From Gordionus sp. m RMFG-2023 (Eukaryota > Nematomorpha > Gordioida > Chordodea > Parachordodidae): DNA of 64,000 nucleotides. Made by a program: the position numbers and the translations under genes. The notes below the pieces were generated by a model. It was not told the origin of the DNA and did not search any database. It saw only the letters and a program-made list of their open reading frames with translations. Where the stretch lies: assembly GCF_954871325.1 (NCBI RefSeq), contig NC_088777.1, forward strand, positions 49,577,366 to 49,641,365, read 5' to 3'. Each line of letters begins with the position of its first letter. Position 1 is the stretch's first letter. Positions 48,500 through 60,349 of this stretch are shown in pieces.

Positions 48500-49237
48500 A
48501 AGTATAAAATGAAATTTACTGATGATGATGGTATCTTGTCTATGATGGTTTTGCTCGATATGGTGTCTGTTAAAAAATATATCTAATTATGTTAATATTG
48601 TAATTATATTTATATTATTATATGTTTTGTAATTCAGTATTGTTTTTTTTTGAAAATGGCGGTTCGATTTGGTTTATGAATGCGTGTTTGATATGGTTAA
48701 GCTATGATGATTTTTATTGAATATATATATTATAGATTTGAATTCCTTAGCTCTTGTATGATTATCTGCAAACATTTTTTTCATACTAATGTTCCTTCCT
48801 GCCTATTGCCTCAAAATACTTCTGAAATGCTTTCCATGATTTGTAGGAGATTAAATCCATTTTGCTAATATGATCTAAATTGGCTTAAAATTGCTATGAT
48901 AGATAGATAAATTATAGATATATAGAAAGAACAATATATTAGACATCAATTAAGACAAAACATTTACATTTCCACTTTGAAATATAATGCTATTTAAAAT
49001 AAAATGTAACATTATAGATGGCGCTAAATATCATGGAGATTAAAACTACAATTTAGCATAACTTAAATACTTCCGAATTTGTTAATATTAATTAAATATT
49101 ATTAAGAATCACTCCCTATTTACAGTAGGACAACCGTTCTATAATCAATAAAGAAGTTGAATATTACATAATATATTAACAAAATTATAATTGACTATTA
49201 TCAGGTACAAATAATTGACTTGATAAGGCACGAATTT
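48500..49237. repeat. Duplicated module B1
   Basis: This block (for example GAAAATGGCGGTTCGATTTG, then TTCCTTCCTGCCTATTGCCT, then TAGATGGCGCTAAATAT) is present again, with only small differences, at 54215-55120. In both places it follows array A. No gene is seen in it. After it, to about 49715, the sequence is A+T-rich with nothing assigned. Confidence 0.8.
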
Positions 49238-49717
49238 AGGAAAATTTGTCTAACTTTTTTTTGGAAGTAAATATTAATCTAAGATTTTATATTTATTATC
49301 TCCAATATTTTTTAAATATATACTCAAAATTTTAGATCTCAATTTTTAATATGTTTTGAGATATATCTAATCAAAATTTGGGGTAAAATAGACCCCACCT
49401 TTGTAGTTAAGGGAGTTTTTTCTACCTTTGTAGTGAAGGGTTAAAACAAATGTTAAAAAAGACAATGTATAGGCTAGATAAATAATAAATAAAACTTACA
49501 TAAAATATGTCTTATCTTGTAATTTACGAGAAACACAATTTAGTAATAAAATAGTTTGGTATCCGGTTGTTAGGTTTATAAAATAATAATTAATAATGAC
49601 ATGACATGTTAATATGATTGACATTTTAATCCTAAAATGTGATAAATATTAAATAATATGATTTTATAATTAATATTATAAATTATACTAACTATTTAAG
49701 ATATTAATATTATTATA

Positions 49718-49850
49718 TATATTTTCGGGTCGGGTCGGGTTTTCGGGTCGGACAGCTTTTACAACCCGACCCGAGCCCGAACCCGAGAAATTTTTTTTTG
49801 ATGCGGGTCGGGTCGGGCTACGGACAGCCCGTGCAGTTCTCTAATGATGG
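49718..49850. mobile_element. GGGTCGGGTC-rich inverted repeat remnant
   Basis: CGGGTCGGGTCGGGTTTTCG at the left is answered by CCCGACCCGAGCCCGAACCC and a further GGGTCGGGTCGGG, so the stretch can fold back. It resembles the G+C-rich ends of hAT-like families in this window. A short hairpin CCGTCA-AGAA-TGACGG follows at 49865-49880, and the reverse form recurs near 53139-53155. Confidence 0.45.
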
Positions 49851-50312
49851 TATCGTGTCTATGATGCCGTCAAGAATGACGGGGAATTAGAATTTTCTCC
49901 TTTATAACTATTTTTATATCTTTAAAAACTCAATCTATGAAAGGATGATAGATATTAGGGCTCCCAGGTTCTTAAATATAGTCGAGACATCCCGGTATTG
50001 TCAATAAAGGACACAAATATGCACCTTCTTCACATTTAAAAGATAAAAGAAAATTTTACCCAATAATTAAGATTTATTACATGGAAACAATGTCTCTTAT
50101 TGGAACCCCAAATACTACATTATCCACCAGAGCTCCTGTTAGTCAGCATTTCTGTTCACTCCCCACTGCTGTGAAGGTAGGAGATGGATTTTAGGGGAGC
50201 AAAGAAATGGAAAAAAGAATGAATAAAAGAAGGAAGAAATAGAAAAAAAGAGACAAAGATATGAATTATAAGAAAATATAATAATTGTGTATACCTTAAG
50301 ACTTAAAAAAAA

Positions 50313-52078
50313 TATAATATAGTAAAATTTATTGATGATGATGATGGTATCGTGTCTATGATGTTTTTGGTCGATGTAGTGTCGTTTTTTTGATGTAATT
50401 TCCTTGCTCGTAACTTGCTGTAAATAACTGGAAATAAAACGTGTAAATTGGAAGTATAAAATAAAATTTACTGATGATGATGATGGTATCGTGTCTATGA
50501 TGTTTTTGGTCGATGTAGTGTCGTTTTTTTGATGTAATTTCCTTGCTCGTAACTTGCCGTAAATAACTGGAAATAAAACGTGTAAATTGGAAGTATAAAA
50601 TAAAATTTACTGATGATGTTATCGTGTCTATGATGTTTTTGGTCGATGTAGTGTCGTTTTTTTTATGTAATTTCCTTGCTCGTAACTTGCCATAAATAAC
50701 TGGAAATAAAACGTGTAAATTGGAAGTATAAAATAAAATTTACTGATGATGATGATGGTATCGTGTCTATGATGTTTTTGGTCGATGTGGTGTCGTTTTT
50801 TTTTGTAATTTCCTTGCTCGTAATTTGTCGTAAATAACTGGAAATAAAACGTGTAAATTGGAAGTAATGAAGGTACCGTCCGGTCTTTGGTCCGGACTGG
50901 ACCGATACCCTCGGACCGGACCGGACCACGGTACTTGAGAAAAAGATCGATCCAGACCATGGTCCTAAATAAAAAACATATTTTTTAACCTAATTTGATT
51001 TGTTTTATCATTTTATTAAATATAAGAGTATTATATAAACAATAAAATTTATCCAATGGTATTGAAAAAAATGATTTTGTGCTTGTAGAGGGCATATTAA
51101 AATTAAGAGTAGATTGTGTTTTTGGAGATATTTTCATTTTCATCATTAGAAGTATATATTTTATGTTTTATCAGATGTCTGCTTAAGGTACCTAATTATT
51201 TTATTAAGAATAAGGTTAAGTAATTTTTACAATAAATTATAAAGACAGTTTCTTTAAAAAAAATAGAATTATATAATAACTAAAATATTTTAATAATATA
51301 ATTGCTTATTTTGATTAATTTATTGCTTAAAAAATTTTAAACAATTATTTTGTTACTAGGTGCTGACGATACATTAAATTTGGTACTGCAGTGAACACAT
51401 ACTCTATGTTTTTATTGGGACTATAAGTAAAATGTTTCTTGGACAAACTTATGGTTTTCATATTGTAAAATAAAAATTAACAAAATCTAAAATGACTCCT
51501 CTAGAAAAATATCATAAAATAAAATATACAAAAAAATTATATTAATTGTATAGTAAAGCAAACTTAAACAATAATAAAAGACCGGTCCGGACCGTGATCT
51601 GGACAGTAAAAAATAAAAAGACCGGTCCGGACCACGGTCCTCAAGAAAAAGATCGGTCTGACAAACGGTCCGGTCCGATCCCGGTCTAAGACCGATAGGA
51701 CCGGACTGTTGACCTTCACTAATTGGAAGTATAAAATAAAATTTACTGATGATGATGATGGTATCGTGTCTATGATGTTTTTGGTCGATGTAGTGTCGTT
51801 TTTTTGATGTAATTTCCTTGCTCGTAACTTGCCGTAAATAACTGGAAATAAAACGTGTAAATTGGAAGTATAAAATAAAATTTACTGATGATGATGATGG
51901 TATCGTGTCTATGATGTTTTTGGTCGATGTGGTGTCTTTTTTTGTAATTTCCTTGCTCGTAACTTGCCGTAAATAACTGGAAATAAAACGTGTAAATTGG
52001 AAGTATAAAATAAAATTTACTTATGATGATGATGGTATCGTGTCTATGATGTTTTTGCTCGATGTGGTGTCGTTTTTG
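50313..52078. repeat. Tandem array C (about 135-140-bp unit) interrupted by a hAT element
   Basis: The unit runs from TTGGAAGTATAAAATAAAAT through GATGATGATGGTATCGTGTC and GTAATTTCCTTGCTCGTAAC to AACTGGAAATAAAACGTGTA. About four units lie before 50865 and about two and a half after 51721, and the break between is the hAT element. Related units appear again at 53975-54240. The - frames 50628-50960 and 50663-50929 are products of the repeat. Confidence 0.85.
50865..51721. mobile_element. Non-autonomous hAT-like element, second copy
   Basis: It is the reverse orientation of the 5102-5920 copy, with ends TAATGAAGGTACCG and TTGACCTTCACTA and a perfect 8-bp duplication ATTGGAAG (50857-50864 and 51722-51729). 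The target lies inside array C, so the insertion is younger than the array. The outer parts are rich in GGACCG and GGTCC; the middle is A+T-rich without coding. Confidence 0.88.
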
Positions 52079-53300
52079 ATGAATTAACTTGAAGCTACAG
52101 AATTTACTAAGTCCTGATGTACGACATTAAGAGTAAATACTCTATTATCATTCAAAAGTGTGCCCTAGTTTTTTTGTAGGTAATATTTTTATTTTCATAT
52201 TTTTTTAAATCTGCAACGTGTTAGAGCGACATAGAGCTGACCATGGGAAAACACAGGTTCAGGAAGAAGACATTGTCGAATGTTTGACATTGACTTTTGT
52301 TTATAGTGATAACAAAAGCAGGAATAATAGGAAATTGGCGTCTTTTTAATAATTTACATAGAATTTGTATTAAATTGTGGATATTATAGTGCTGCAATAA
52401 AAAAAATATAACTGTATGGGATGTTGAAGCAATTTCTTCTTGATTTTGATTGATTTTAGGTAATATAAAAAGCCTCTTTTGGTTTTGCTAAAATCATATG
52501 TATATAATTAAATAAAAAGTAAACACATTGAATTGATATTAAAAAAGATCAAAGAAAAAGAAATAATAATAATGATTGTCTAAATTTGAAAGTAAATCTT
52601 TTAAAAAATCTGGATATTGTAGAGAAGGCAATAAAACACGACCTTTGTGGCAGCAATTTTTAAATTTTCCATCAGATGGTTTTTCAGAAATAAAATTTAA
52701 TGCATTACAATATTGGCATAGAATATTTAATGGCCCACAGTAATGTTCAACTTGTTCTAGATTTTTAGTATCTTCAAGATGATTGGATGTTGAAGCAATA
52801 ATACAATTTGATTGTTTATTTACAGTATCTTCAAGATGGTTGGATGTTGAAGGAATAAGACTTTGCTCTTGCCTTTTCTTGCTACGACAAAGTGTCTGTC
52901 TCTTTCTAGCTTTCTCCTTATGTTGATTTATTATTAAAATTTAAAAATATAAGAATTACTCAATTTTATAAAAATAAGTTTAGTTTAAAATATTTATTAT
53001 TGTGGACATAAAATAAAATTACTAAATATATACTTCATAAACATATTTATAAAAAATAATGGAAAATATTAGAATAGCCCCTCGCCTAATAAATATATAT
53101 TTCGGAATCACATCTTATAAGATAGGAAAAATCTGATTCCTCGTCATTCTTGACGGGCTATCAGTTAACATACAATATAAATTTAAAAAATATAAAATTT
53201 ACTCTATAGGATGTTGAAGCAATAATGCCTTGCTCTTTAGATTTTGGTAGTATGAAACGTTCCATTGTTTGGTTTTGTTGAATGGTATCTTGTGTAGGAA
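52079..53300 (-). mobile_element. Helitron remnant (zinc finger and helicase C-terminus)
   Basis: On the - strand, 52570-52960 encodes a Rep/helicase N-terminal zinc-finger-like piece (PLNILCQYCNALNFISEKPS, then FKNCCHKGRVLLPSL), with the CX2C and CC pattern usual in Helitron proteins. Further on, about 52220-52360 encodes helicase motifs V-VI (RRQFPIIPAFVITINKSQ, then LPEPVFSHGQLYVALTRC), with one apparent frameshift between them. The Rep nuclease and most of the helicase, which should lie between, are absent, so this is an internally deleted, inactive copy. The direct repeat IIASTSNHLEDT shows a small internal duplication. The exact ends (TC at 5', CTRR with hairpin at 3') were not fixed. 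Confidence 0.75.
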
Positions 53301-53330
53301 TCTAAAAAAAATAATAAAATAGTATTTATA

Positions 53331-53940
53331 AAAATTTTAACTTACATTGCCTATGAGATAACCTTAAAAAACTTATTTAATATTATATCTATTTATTATG
53401 TAAGTTTGTTTTTTGTGCAGGATAAAAAAATAGTATTTATAAAAATTTTAACTTACATTGCCTATGAGATAACCTTAAAAAACTTATTTAATATTATATG
53501 TATTTATTATGTAAGTTTGTTTTTGTGCAGGAATCTAAAAAAATAGTATTTATAAAAATTTTAACTTACATTGCCTATGAGATAACCTTAAAAAACTTAT
53601 TTAATATTATATGTATTTATTATGTAAGTTTGTTTTTTGTGCAGGAATCTAAAAAAATAGTATTTATAAAAATTTTAACTTACATTGCCTATGAGATAAC
53701 CTTAAAAAACTTATTTAATATTATATCTATTTATTATATAAGTTTGTTTTTTATGCAGGAATCTAAAAAAATAGTATTTATAGAAATTTTAATTTACATT
53801 GCCTATGAGATAACCTTAAAAAACTAATTTAATATTATATCTATTTATTATGTAAGTTTGTTTTTTGTGCAGGAATCTAAAAAAATAGTATTTATAAAAA
53901 TTTTAAATTACATTGCTTATAAGATAATCTTATAAATAAG
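53331..53940. repeat. 111-bp tandem array A2
   Basis: About five to six units of the same repeat as 48030-48480 are present, again closed by an inverted piece (TTTTTTAAAGCTATCTCATA). The 109-codon + frame at 53498-53827 is periodic and not considered a gene. Confidence 0.85.
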
Positions 53941-53959
53941 TTTTTTAAAGCTATCTCAT

Positions 53960-54475
53960 AGGCAATGTATAAAAGTATAAAATGAAATTTACTGATGATG
54001 ATGGTATCTTGTCTATGATGGTTTTTCTCGATGTGGTGTCGTTTTTTTGATGTAATTTCCTTGCTCGTAACTTGCCGTAAATAACTGGAAATAAGATGTG
54101 TAAATTGAAAGTATATAATAAAATTTACTGATGATGATGATGATGTTTCTCGACGTGGTGTCGTTTTTTTGATGTAATTTCCTTGCTCGTAACTTGCCGT
54201 AAATAACTGGAAATAAAGTGTAAATTGAAAGTATAAAATAAAATTTACTGATGATGATGGTATCTTGTCTATGATGGTTTTGCTCGATGTGGTGTCTGTT
54301 AAAAAATATATCTAATTATTTACTAATGATGATGATGGTATCTTGTCTATGATGGTTTTGCTCGATGTGGTGTCTGTTAAAAAATATATCTAATTATTTA
54401 CTAATGATGATGATGGTATCTTGTCTATGATGATTTTGCTCGATGTGGTGTCTGTTAAAAAATATATCTAATTAT
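53960..54475. repeat. Mixed GATGATGATG-type tandem units
   Basis: Units of array C type (to about 54240) give way to three copies of a roughly 78-bp unit containing ATGGTATCTTGTCTATGATG and GTGTCTGTTAAAAAATATAT. Sequence like the last unit begins module B2. Confidence 0.75.
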
Positions 54476-55120
54476 GTTAATATTGTAATTATATTTATAT
54501 TATTATATGTTTTGTAATTCAGTATTGTTTTTTTTTTGAAAATGGCGGTTCGATTTGGTTTATGAATGCGTGTTTGATATGGTTAAGCTATGATGATTTT
54601 TATTGAATATATATATTCTAGATTTGAATTCCTTAGCTCTTGTAGGATTATCTGCAAACATTTTTTTCATACTAATGTTCCTTCCTGCCTATTGCCTCAA
54701 AATACTTCTGAAATGCTTTCCATGATTTATAGGAGATTAAATCCATTTTGCTAATATGATCTAAATTGGCTTAAAATTGTTATGATAGATAGATAAATTA
54801 TAGATATATAGAAAGAACAATATATTTGACATCAATTAAGACAAAACATTTACATTTAAACTTTGAAATATAAAGCTATTTAAAATAAAATACAATATTA
54901 TAGATGGCGCTAAATATTATAGAGATTAAAACTACAATTTGGCATAACTTAAATACTTCTGAATTTCTTAATATTAATTAAATATTATTAAGAATCACTC
55001 ACTATTTACGTAGGACAACCGTTCTATAATTAATAAAGAAGTTGAATATTACATAAAATATTAACAAAATTATAATTGACTATTATCAGGTACAAATAAT
55101 TGACTTGATAAGGCACGAAT
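54215..55120. repeat. Duplicated module B2
   Basis: Second copy of module B1 (48500-49237), with the same order of phrases and small differences. Both copies end near AAGGCACGAATTT, after which the sequences differ. The B2 side then continues into A+T-rich sequence to 55600 with no supported gene. Confidence 0.8.
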
Positions 55121-55599
55121 TTTTTTAAAGAATTCTATTGGCTAATCATGTGACACAATATATTTTAAGCCTTTTATTAATATACATGTAATACAAATAA
55201 CTTCCTAAAAAAAGGAGTATTTGAAAATTAAAGAAATAAGAAGGCAGACGATAATATTCAAAAACAAATCTTTTTTTTAGAACTTATTTAAAATTTTAAA
55301 ATCGATGGTATTAATAAAAAAGGCAACCTCAATTTAAACAAGGACAGCAAAACCTAGATGCTAAATTTGTGTGCGCTATAAAGGTTTCATCAAAAAATAA
55401 ATAAATAATATTTATATAAAAATATTTTATTATTTTACTCGCAAAATTCCATAAGAAAAAGAGGCAAATAATCCTTGATTTTGATCAAAATTAGTTTATT
55501 AAAGAATATCTTTTTTTCCTATAATTTGTTTCTATTTGTGTTCTATAAACATGCACACTCCATAAAATAAAAGTAAAAAAAAATTAAAATCATTTTGTT

Positions 55600-55705
55600 T
55601 TAATTTTCAGCCGTTTTTGGGGGATTAAAACTTTGCTCGATTTCTAGCTTTCTTTCGCATTCGTCTATCAAACTATTCATCGTTTCGTTCAGTAATTGCG
55701 ATATC
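55600..55705 (-). CDS. Terminal exon of an unrecognised - strand gene
   Basis: After the acceptor-like TTTAATAAAG the - strand reads 34 codons to TAA (LLNETMNSLIDECERKLEIE, ending PPKTAEN). The amphipathic, charged character suggests a short coiled coil. The frame needs two bases from an upstream exon that was not found. It might belong to the same gene as the exons at 60350-61382, with the retroelement fossil lying between, but the phases seen do not prove that. Confidence 0.42.
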
Positions 55706-55839
55706 CTTTATTAAATATAACAACTAAATCAAAATTTTAGTTAAAGAAATGTTTTGAAAAAAGAAATGTTTTTATTAAAAGGAAATGTTTTTATTTAAAA
55801 AAAATGCTTTTATTAAAAATAAACGTTTTTTTGTAGCCG

Positions 55840-56400
55840 CAACATTTGGCCAAAAGAGAACCACTTTTCGCCATCTGTGCGCGAATTCTCGAGGCCAGTT
55901 ATTATTTTTTTTGGCGAAAATCTTGATTTAGACAACTAATAAAAAAAATGTTTAGAAATTGAGAAAAATCAAGTTTTTGGAAGATTAGAACCCTCTGAAT
56001 AGGGTCAAATTTGGAAACCGGAAGCAAAACTTCTTTCATTTCCTCCCTTTTTTCTTTAGAATTTCTTAGAATAGGCAAGAAGTTGAATTTTTTTTTAAAG
56101 AAATTTTGTAAAATCGAACCGGAAGGAAACTTTTTTAGCCCTGAGTTTTACTATATAGCGCTTAATTTTATCCATTATCATTCAAAGCTGGGCATCCGAT
56201 ATTTATTGTATTTTTTTTAATATGAGCAATGAATTTCTCTGATTAAAATTTCGAACAAGGAATATGGATTTTAAGCGTTTTAACACCTGATTTTGATTCT
56301 AATAATTTCTCCCCCCCCCCAAAAAAAAAGAAAAAAATAGGTTGTCATAAAAAAATATAAATTCCAATCATGATTAATAATTTTTAAGAAATGATTTTAT
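55840..56400. other. Gene-less stretch with a worn MITE fragment
   Basis: AACATTTGGCCAAAAGAGAA and the phrase CGAATTCTCGAGGCCAGTTA near 55825-55900 recall the middle of family-1 MITEs. A 69-codon + frame at 56011-56220 lacks support. A C-run and A-run at 56310-56336 precede the retroelement fossil. Confidence 0.3.
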
Positions 56401-56408
56401 ATTAATAA

Positions 56409-59400
56409 ATGGAAAATCTCATTCGAAAAAATACGAATCAACAATATGATAATAGATCACATTACAATAACAGCAGAAACAACGATACTAGAAATCAGAT
56501 AGAATACAATAAGATTAACACAGTAAACATCGAAGAATGAATTCAAAATTTATAAAGTAGAAAACAAAGATTTAGACTTATTAAACATAACGTAAATAAC
56601 ATGACAGAAGATTGAAATTGAACAACCTTAAAACAGTCATGCAGGTTGACACAGGTTCTAGGTTCTCAATAATACCTAGTTCGATAGCTAAGAACGCAGG
56701 CGTCACTGAAATGAAGAAATCTAATTTAAAATTAACAGGCTATGACGACTATCAAATCAAAATATTAGGGACAACGCAAATCAGCGTAAATTACGAAGGA
56801 GTAACTAAAAATTTACAAGCGATCTTTGTTAATAGCAATAAGAGTCCATTACTTGGCAGAACTTGGCTAAGAATATTTTAAAAAAATTTGTAGGTAATAT
56901 AGATGATGATTATTATAATAATAAACTTACCAAACTCATACTTGATTACAAACTAAAAATGGCTGATAAACCCATCTGCAAAACCAATATTAAGCTTCGC
57001 TTAAAGCAAAAAGCCGTACCAAAGATAATATCGCTGAGGAGAAAACCATATTCCAGATTAGATATAGTAGGTAAAGAATTAAACAGATGGATACAGGACA
57101 AAATAATAGAGCCCGTAAAAGATGTACGTTGGGCTAGTCCGTTAACTCCAGTCTTCAAGGATGATGGAAGTCTCAGGTTATGTCCTGACTTAAAGATGCT
57201 ATCAATCCTGCGCTGGAAGATTTCCAAAGCAAAACTATCAAAAGGAAACAAATTCACCAAAATCGACTTCAAGAGCGCATTTTTGCAAATTCCCATAGAT
57301 AAGAGCTCTAGGGACATATTGACCATTTCTACACACAAAGGATACTTCAGATTTACCAGACTACCATTTGGTCTCAAAGCTGCGAATTCCAGCAGACCAT
57401 GGATAAAATATTCGGAGACATGAAAGATGTAATATTTTATATTGACGATCTTTTAATAACGGGTAAAAATGACGAAATACATATATAAAATATAAATAAA
57501 GTTTTTGAAAGAATATTAAAATATGGTCTCACACCAAACTTTACAAAGAGCGTATTTATGAAAACCAACGACAGATTTTTAGGTCATGATATAGATGCAG
57601 AAAGTATACACCCTAATCGAGATAAAATTAGAGCTATAATCAACATGCCAGAGCCAAAATCTTATGATGAACTTTCTACATTTTTAGGAATGGCAAGTTA
57701 CTACAGAAAAATTTTGAATAATTTTGCCGACCTAGCAGACCCACTATACAAAATAGTTAAAGAAAAATGGAAGTGGGAAGCTGAACATGCCAAAAGTTTC
57801 ACAGAAATAAAAAAATTAATCAGTCAACCTCCTACATTAAATTATTTTAATCCAAACTTACCTATATGTATAGCTGCTGACACATCCAAACGTGGACTTG
57901 GAGCAGTACTTTTTCATATAGAGAGAAACGGAAAGGAAAAACCTATAGCCTTAGCATCAATAACATTATTAAAGGCAGAGATAAACTACACAAATATTGA
58001 GAGAGAGGCTCTTGCCATAATATTTGCATTCAAAAGATTTCAAGAATACCTAATAGGTACTAAGTTTATTATAATCACCGACCGAAAACCCTTGATTTAC
58101 ATCTTTTCCCAAAGGATATAAAGAAAATACTTCGATGTCTATGCGTTTGCAGAAGTGGAACATAGCAATGAGAGTTTATGATTTTAAAATAATTCATAGA
58201 GCAGGCAAATATAATTTACAAGTAATTTTTTATATTTATATAAACTAAAAAATATATTTCATATTCGTAAGGAAACTATTGATAATATAAGTACGGACAA
58301 CACAAAAAACGACTTATGGGATATTCCGATTAATTTTAATAAAGTATTAGAGGAAACATATAAAGACAAAGAAATATTGGATATTATTAACTACATAAGG
58401 AAAGGTGATGGTATAAAAAACAAATCATACAAAAACATGGAAAATGAATTAAGTATTAGAAATAATTGTTTGTTCAAAGAAAATAAAATTGTGATTCCTT
58501 GCAGGTATGAGAAAAACTATGTTGAAGGAATTACACATCAGACACTTAGGTGTTGGAAAGACCAAAACATCAGCCAAGGATTATATGTATTGGCCAGGTA
58601 TGAACACGAGTATCGATCTTGAAGTAAAAAATTGTGAACCATTTAATATTTGGGCATCGAATTCCAATTCAATTCAACATCCATGGGTTACTACTTCTAA
58701 ACCCTTTGAAAGAATACACATAGACTATACGGGACCTTTTTATCAAAAATTTTGGTTAATAATAGTAGATGCATACAGCAAATTTCCAATAATAACTCCA
58801 GTCAAATCTATCACAACAGACATCACTTTAAAAGAACTTATGAAAACAATCAGTATTTTTGGAATACCGGAAGAAATAGTAACTGATAACGGTACAAACT
58901 TCACGAGTCACTCGTTAGATAAATTTTGTAAAGATCATGGAATCAAACACACCCTAACCGCCGCTTACCATAAGCAGTCCAACAGCGGTCAGGTGGAAAG
59001 GATGGTGGGTACCTTCAAAATGAGTATAAAGAGAAATATGGAAAGAGAAAACACCAATTTAGACACAGCTCTAGAAAGGTTTTTATTTAATTATCGTAAT
59101 ACTCCGAACAGCTCAACAGGCATAGCACCGAGTAAACTATTAAATGGGATCTATTGAAACCATGATGACAAAGATAACAACAATGAACAGGATAATAATG
59201 GTAGGAGACAACGTATGGTATAAAACATTCATACAAAACAAATGGGACAAAGGCATTGTCATCGAAAAAGAGAGTGAATTATTATATAGAATAGACACTG
59301 GTTGTAAAATAATAAGAAGACATATAGACCAAATAAAAAAGAGATCACGCGAGACAGTAACGGTGAACGAACCGATAAGAAATTTTGGAGGGGAAAGAGA

Positions 59401-59524
59401 TGAAAGACCTGTAAGAGCAAAACGTTTACCTAGTCATTTCAAAGACTATGTAATGGCTGTCAAGGAATACGAAAATTATTTGGAAAAACAAATTATAAAC
59501 AACACGCGATTTAATAAATATTAA
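56409..59524 (+). mobile_element. Fossil Ty3-type retroelement (protease, RT, RNase H, integrase)
   Basis: The parts lie in the standard order: a small remnant that may be the end of gag, an aspartic protease region (VDTGSRFSIIPSS), reverse transcriptase (LPFGLKAA), RNase H (AADTSKRGLGAVLF) and integrase core (YTGPFYQKFW, then VTDNGTNFTS). Protease-RT-RNase H-integrase order places it with Ty3 (Metaviridae). It is broken, with several interruptions, and most of gag was not seen. A purine-rich tract at 59758-59771 before TGTTAAGATGTG could mark the start of a 3' LTR, but a matching 5' LTR was not found. Substantial coding sequence survives, so it is of moderate age and younger than the LTR fossil at 12775-15934. 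Confidence 0.85.
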
Positions 59525-60010
59525 AAAATAAGAAATAAAAATAATATTAATAAAAATTCACATTAAAAAATAAAAAATAAATTATCATTCTATATACCAT
59601 TCGATTTGATTCTTATTCCACTATAATTCATTAAATGATAATGATAACGAACAAAGAGACGAACAAAGAGATGAACAAAAAGAAGTATGATGAGACGTTG
59701 AGATGATGAGGATGAAGAGGACAGAAGCAAGAGAAACTGGAATAGCAAAGAATTACTCAGAGAGAGAGAGATGTTAAGATGTGTAAATAGTTACAGAGGC
59801 GATTAAATTTAATTTTCAAGTTTAAATTTTTCTTATTTTAATGTTACTGTGCAAATGTTTTCAATTACTTTAAAACTATATATTGTCTTTTTTTTTATAT
59901 ACGATATACACATTTTTATTTTGATTGTAAATTTTGTGATTTCACGATCAGCTGTTAAATTTTTAGCAATTTTTTCCTAGTTTACTACACCCCATCCTAA
60001 ACGATAAAAG
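59525..60010. other. Possible 3' LTR and flank of the Ty3-type fossil
   Basis: No gene is seen. A GAGAGAGAGAGA tract ends at 59771 and TGTTAAGATGTGTAAATAG follows, consistent with a polypurine tract and LTR start. The LTR end was not identified. Confidence 0.35.
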
Positions 60011-60014
60011 CAAA

Positions 60015-60258
60015 AACGAGACCAATGTTTCATACCGGGCCTGAAAATTTTTTAAAAAAAATAAATCCGGGCCTGTCGTATATTATAAAACCAAATCTTT
60101 GAAATCGGCATTATTAGCTATAAAATCAAAAATGAATTTAAAAAAATGCGGGCCGAGACTGAAAATTTTTTAAAAAAAAAAAAAGCCGGGCCGGGTTTTA
60201 AAATATAAAACCCGGGCCGGACCGTGCAAATGGTACCTCTGCAGGTCTCTGTCTTTAT
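60015..60258. mobile_element. Partial GGCCCGG-rich hAT-like element (family 5)
   Basis: The right end GGTACCTCTGCAGGTCTCTG is the family's terminal repeat. Inside are CGGGCC patches and GAAATCGGCATTATTAGC, the reverse form of the family's central phrase. The left end is missing. Confidence 0.6.
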
Positions 60259-60349
60259 ATTTTAAGTCAAAATTTTTTTGAAATTCTATTATAGTAAACT
60301 TCTAAACGGAAGATTTCGTTTCCTCCTTATATCCCATCTATAAAACTGC

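Noticed and set aside
48138-53827. Periodic proteins of 95 and 109 codons in arrays A1 and A2
   Set aside because: The unit is 111 bp, so an open frame is a by-product of the repeat; there is no start context or homology.
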